From NCBI GenBank assembly GCA_033439795.1, contig JAUTDP010000010.1:806001-870000 (forward strand): a DNA stretch of 64,000 nt. The letters are read 5' to 3'. Below the pieces are notes generated by a model that was given only the letters and a program-made list of their open reading frames with translations, ran no database searches and had not been told where the DNA came from. This document shows positions 59,739 through 64,000 of the stretch, in pieces; positions within the stretch are counted from its first letter, which is position 1; each line of letters opens with the position of its first letter. The translations under genes and the position numbers were made by a program. Source of the DNA: Sordaria brevicollis (lineage: Eukaryota > Ascomycota > Sordariomycetes > Sordariales > Sordariaceae).

Positions 59739-61110
59739 GTTGTGCTGTGTGAATACCGATACCAACGAAAGGAACGGCGCGAAGTCGGTTTGGCTTTACG
59801 ACCTCAAATATGCAATCTGAATGTGAATGGAAAAGAAGAAAAAACCGACAACGGCGAGATTCCTCAGTCGTTGGATGATGATGATATGATGATGGGAAGG
59901 AGGGATGGGGAGAAACAGGCGGATGAAGAGGAAAGAGGAAGGGAAGGCAAGCTCGACGAGGAAGCACGGGAAGGACGTCCTGATAAAGAACAGGACGACG
60001 GATGCGTAAGCGTGCACGGCCTGGTGCTGGTGGGTGCTGTTGCCTCAGGGAACCTCCTGTCAACCCGCAGGCACCCCCAAGCCCTGGGGTTGCTCATCCC
60101 TAACCCGAATTGGACTAGCGAAAGGCGGAGCGACCAATGGCATGGGCAAGTGCCTGCTCCACAAGGGGGCAACAGGCCTGCATCCGACCGATAAGAGCGG
60201 TCACGTCGCGGCTTATCAGTCAATCACTCAATCCAAGTCCACTGCCCCGGTCAATCAGCTCGCCTGTTGTCGAGACTCGGGAACGACAAACCAGCAAGAG
60301 ATGCAAGGAGATTCAGACCTCCTGCATTGGTTTCGACACGTCAACAATCGAACGCTTCGAGAAGAGGACTAACGAGTATCGATGGCCAACACCGAAGCAA
60401 AAGTCGCCGCATTCCCGGTACCGGGTGAGGGATGAGATGAGGGATGGGAAGTTGGGGTTGATTGCCTGTGTCGTGGATGACACCTCTACGGCCCTGGATG
60501 AGGTGACAACAAACGGAGCGGATTCCCACCTGTTGTACCTACAACCGAAAACTAAGCTTATCCTACACCAACAGTATCTCGATATGGCCATGTATATCGA
60601 TGATCCATCTTCACCATGAGAAGGGCCATCCATCTGGCCATCCAACCTGGCACACGCCTGCGACGCTTCCCCGGCAAGGCTGCCATCCAGATCGTCAACC
60701 GCCAACCACACCGGTGGTCACGCCCTGTCGTATCGGTTTGAGAAGGTCGGGGGTCATCCCGTTGTTTAATTTGTCGAAGCTATATTGAGCTTCGGAGCTT
60801 CAGGGCCTTGATGTTGGAGGGCCCGAGGCTGTGAGTAACCGCAACCGTACCATGACAGGTGAGACACTGTTTCCACCTTGATAGGCATGTCGGCCTGCCG
60901 AGCGACATTGATACTGTGCATATGGTACCTTGAATCTGTGCAGTGCTAGGCTGCTAGCGAGGGTGAACTGATGTCCTCATAACTCAACTTTCTCCGATGG
61001 CTCCAGGGCGCTTCGCTTCATCGATAGTATCAACTCGCCAAGCAGGTCACCGACTGGCGTCAATGATTTGTCTATTCTACAAGCGAATTTGACACTGTCT
61101 TTACGAACTC
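59739..61110. other. Upstream region of the protease gene, 1.4 kb, no gene seen
   Basis: Probably the protease promoter and leader. A 160-codon frame (60137-60619, plus) shows no domain. Confidence 0.5.
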
Positions 61111-61112
61111 TA

Positions 61113-61305
61113 CTTGGGGGTGGGCGTGCGGCCTTGGGACCTTTTGCCCACCCCTCTTCATTAAAGAGGGGGGGAAAAAATTCCGGGACAGCGAAAAACC
61201 TTGGGACAACCAGAACACCTAATAAAACGCTAAGAAATCTGTTAGTGCAGCTGAACAACGATGATTTCAGCCACGAAACTATTTTTAAAAAATCCAAGAA
61301 AAATC
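61113..61305 (+). repeat. Left arm of the long inverted repeat
   Basis: Aligns with the reverse complement of 61546-61733. Most differences are transitions; at three sites this arm has CA or TG where the other arm, read in the same orientation, has TA. Confidence 0.9.
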
Positions 61306-61545
61306 TCGAAGTGTCTTTTAGATATTGGAAAGATAATTTCTCATTCTTAAGATTTAATTCCAAAGGGTAAGGAAATGGTAGTTTAAAAGGTAGTTGTTGG
61401 AACCAAAATCAGAAGAGGGCATGCGCAAAACGGATCGCTAATTCCATAGTTGTTTAACGCCTTTCTTCTAGTTTTCTTCTTCCCAACCTTACCAAAATCA
61501 ATATAACTTTGAAAATGGCTTTCGGAACCCCTTTCCAATCTTAGG

Positions 61546-61733
61546 GATTTTTCTTGGATTTTTTAAAAATAGTTTCGTGGCTGAAATCATCGTTGTTCAG
61601 CTGCACTAATAGATTTCTTAGCGTTTTATTAGGTATTCTGGTTGTCCCAAGGTTTTTCGCTATCCCGGAATTTTTTTCCCCCCTCTTTAGTAAGAGGGGG
61701 TGGACAAAAGGTTCCCGCCTGCCCACCCCCAAG
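61546..61733 (-). repeat. Right arm of the long inverted repeat
   Basis: Inverted partner of 61113-61305. It is slightly shorter because of small length differences in the G-rich terminal part. Confidence 0.9.
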
Positions 61734-61735
61734 TA

Positions 61736-64000
61736 ATCCAGCTTGCAAGCATGCCAGGTGAGAAGCCAGGGGCGGGGGATCTCCGCACCGGAACTGGAGT
61801 TCAAAGTGGTCATCTGGCATACGGCACGTGCCAGGTTGTAGGAGGCCCCTTGTCCCCCACACAATCAACACAGTTAGCACCGCCGGTCCCTTGAACCAGC
61901 CCTTACCAGCCCTTCTGACTCAGTTGATGCTGAGCAGCAGGCCGGAGGTGACAGCGACCGTATCTCACTGGGTTGCACCAGGAAGATGAGTTTGGCTCGA
62001 GTGGCTGACGCCTTTGATGGCTTTTATCAACACGGCGACAATGACGATGAACCAATTTCTTGCACAATGCCATCTCGTCAGATTTCCGGCAGCGTCTGGG
62101 CGTTCCTGTGTTGTGTGTCAGACTCCACGGGCGGCTACTACGGGCCAATGCCAATGGACCCTTGCGGCCTCGGAGAAGCTTAGCCCGCTGAAGCCGGAAC
62201 CTTGATGGCCTCTGGGGAATTGACAACGATTACATCATAGCGCTGTCTGCCAGCAAATAACCCTCTGGGGCCTGGAATCACCGCTTTCAGAGTCGCATTT
62301 TTGCGTGCTCCTCTGGTTCCTCGAAAGCGGGAAGCGGTGAGGTATGAGACGAGCGATTGGAGATACATATCGGCCCCGTAAATCCAGGCACTCTGTCGCG
62401 TTAGTCCAGGAACGCGAGTGGTGCGTTGGATGGCTGGCCGATGAATGGCGCATTAACACGCAGGCACGCCTTTGAAGCATGCGTGTCGCGTTAGGTGGAG
62501 CGATTGGAGTTAACCGGGGTTCGTTATCGGTTTCGGCCGTTATCAGCTACCAATCACTATCCCGGAAGTGATGATGTAATGGTCACTCAGGCAACAGACT
62601 CACTCGAGTGCCTTGGAAGGATGTTGAAGAGCAGGTTGTTGAGAGCCAGTGTTGAGATGATTTGGAAGTGTTTCAGAGGCAGTTCTTGCTGAGAATGGTG
62701 CCAGTTAGTGAGAGTGACCAAAGACTTAAACTGTTTGATTTTAGCTTTCAGAGGCTCTTCACAATGACAACTGTCAATGTTGTCTTGAGACGCCGGAGCG
62801 TACACTAACTGTGGGCTTCCTGCCCAGAAAGCGGTCAGCCCTTTTAGCCTTCGGATGCGCTGGCTTCACCATATCAAGCGGTCAATGATGAAGCTCACGT
62901 GCATATTGATAAAACGCCCTGCCAATGAGATAAAGAGTTGTCGTCAGCCTATTGTTTCAAAGTTGGCATCGTCTTATGGAAAGACAGCGACTTCAGAATC
63001 AATCTCAAGAGAGTTGGGGGCACGAGCTTATCATCTGAACTTTATAAGGCCTAGGATAGGGATAGACATGACGAAACTCAAAAGTTCTCCATTGTCAACT
63101 GACAATGACAACAGTTGAAGGTGACTGGGGACCTTGAAAAGGCTCATCTGTAAGCGGTTGTCGGACCAACATGGAAATCATGACCAAAGCAGCCCGAAAC
63201 GTAGAGACTTGACAACTTATCCGGCATCTCTTTCACCGAGTCACTACAAGGTTCAGTACTGACTGACTTTGTTTCTTGATGAATGTTGGACAACACATTG
63301 TCAGAACAAACTGGATATAGCTGCTCTTTGGAACAGCTTCATATTTTGTCGGGTAGTCTGATGTTGCGAGATCGCCAGCGAGACCGCGATATCGAAATCT
63401 CGCCAAAAGGGGAAATATGAAGGTGTTTTAGTGCGAGTCAGTCCAACCTTATCGGCATTGTCGGATATTAAAGCGTCAGTTCCGAGTTCACTTACCACAC
63501 ACTCGAGAGAGATTGGGGTATCAACCATGAAGAGTCGACAAGAGTCAATCACCGAACTCAAACAAAAGTCTTCATGGACTGGACTGCCTCTGAGCCTAGC
63601 ATGCTTGATATTGATATGCCATGTCAGAGTCCATCCATTTGGAGTGGAAGCACGAACCTTTCCACTTGCTACTATTCTGCCCCTGCCCCATATCGGACCC
63701 ACTCGACTCTGGTAAATGAAGACAAGAATCTCAGTTGTCATAACCAGAGCCAAATTACTCCCGCTCAAGTCCAGATATGGACAACTTGAAGCTCGAAATC
63801 TCGCGAGAAATGGCAGGTCCAAAGAAGGGCAATTTGTTGCGCAACCCGGACGAAACTGACATTCCCCTGAAGTCCGTTTTAGGCAGGCACCGCCACAGAT
63901 GGTGGGCTACCCCTCTCGCTTCCACGTCAGGTTCCAGCCTGAGCTCTCCTGCCGGCAGAGGGCTATCCACTATAATTATGCCACTGGGCCGCTGAACCGC
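61736..64000. other. Unassigned right-hand 2.3 kb, no gene seen
   Basis: Open frames reach 173 codons (63301-63822, minus) but show no domain, no splice-supported extension and no biased codon use. Two perfect small inverted repeats occur near 62768-62787 and 63096-63119. A gene could begin outside the right edge. Confidence 0.4.

Larger units (their letters stand above)
61113..61733. mobile_element. Non-autonomous TA-insertion element with 190-bp terminal inverted repeats (MITE-like)
   Basis: A 621-bp element starting CTTGGGGGTGGGC and ending in its inverted copy GCCCACCCCCAAG, flanked by TA at 61111-61112 and 61734-61735. The arms cover 61113-61305 and 61546-61733 and are over 90 percent identical by eye; about 240 bp lie between them. 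No transposase frame fits inside, so it would depend on another element, most likely of the Tc1-mariner superfamily given the TA target. The ends are not those of the Fot1-like element elsewhere in this window. A transcript across it would fold into a hairpin of about 190 bp. Confidence 0.88.

Noticed and set aside
63301..63822. 173-codon minus-strand frame near the right edge
   Set aside because: No family resemblance and an overlapping plus-strand frame of similar quality.
1..64000. Search by eye for dispersed 5S rRNA genes, which Neurospora scatters through its genome
   Set aside because: No match to the conserved internal promoter region of fungal 5S rRNA was seen on either strand.
1..64000. 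CRISPR arrays, bacterial operons, riboswitches or replication origins
   Set aside because: The window is nuclear fungal DNA with spliced genes; no spaced direct-repeat array was seen, and fungal origins cannot be identified by reading.

Overview
The window comes from a filamentous ascomycete, most likely Neurospora or a close Sordariaceae relative. Genes carry short spliceosomal introns (GTRNGT donors, CTRAC-type branch points, YAG acceptors) and are widely spaced. One transposon shows the C-to-T/G-to-A, CA-to-TA decay typical of repeat-induced point mutation (RIP). The proteins read as a 361-residue casein kinase 1 (ck-1a type), a Q/N-rich PKA catalytic subunit (pkac-2 type) and other Sordariomycete housekeeping proteins. 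The species is inferred from memory of these families; no database was searched.

Layout, left to right: a Pal1-family morphology gene on the minus strand, cut by the left edge (1-1954); about 11.5 kb without a convincing gene, containing a 55-nt poly(A) tract; ck-1a (13417-14569, +); a complete but dead Fot1/pogo DNA transposon (16202-18095); an ER-anchored inositol polyphosphate 5-phosphatase of the Inp54 type (18955-20640, +); pkac-2 (23910-25394, +); a GRAM-TBC-EF-hand Rab GAP (26913-30604, +); mitochondrial 2-methylcitrate dehydratase (31138-33006, -); a broken GT28 sterol-glucosyltransferase relative (34817-36931, -); glutamate decarboxylase (37874-39749, -); a peroxisomal 4-coumarate/acyl-CoA ligase (40402-42263, -); a small basic nuclear-looking protein with a 28-residue tandem repeat (43980-44621, +); the F1-ATPase assembly chaperone Atp12 (45866-47140, +); the plasma-membrane PI4-kinase scaffold Efr3 (47918-51427, -); a 1060-residue unrecognised fungal protein (53860-57042, -); a cerevisin-type vacuolar subtilase (58067-59738, -); and a 621-bp long-inverted-repeat element with TA target duplications (61113-61733).

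The genes do not form one pathway. Loose functional links are: phosphoinositide metabolism at membranes (Inp54-like phosphatase and Efr3, which recruits PI4-kinase to the plasma membrane); signalling kinases (CK1 and PKA, both reported to act on the Neurospora clock protein FRQ); and mitochondrial or peroxisomal carbon metabolism (PrpD, Atp12, acyl-CoA ligase, glutamate decarboxylase).

I found no convincing new multi-gene system. The observations most worth a second look are the transposon whose interior is saturated with RIP while its terminal repeats are untouched, the long-hairpin TA element whose two arms differ mainly by RIP-type changes, and the glycosyltransferase locus that kept its flanking domains but lost its sugar-nucleotide-binding core.
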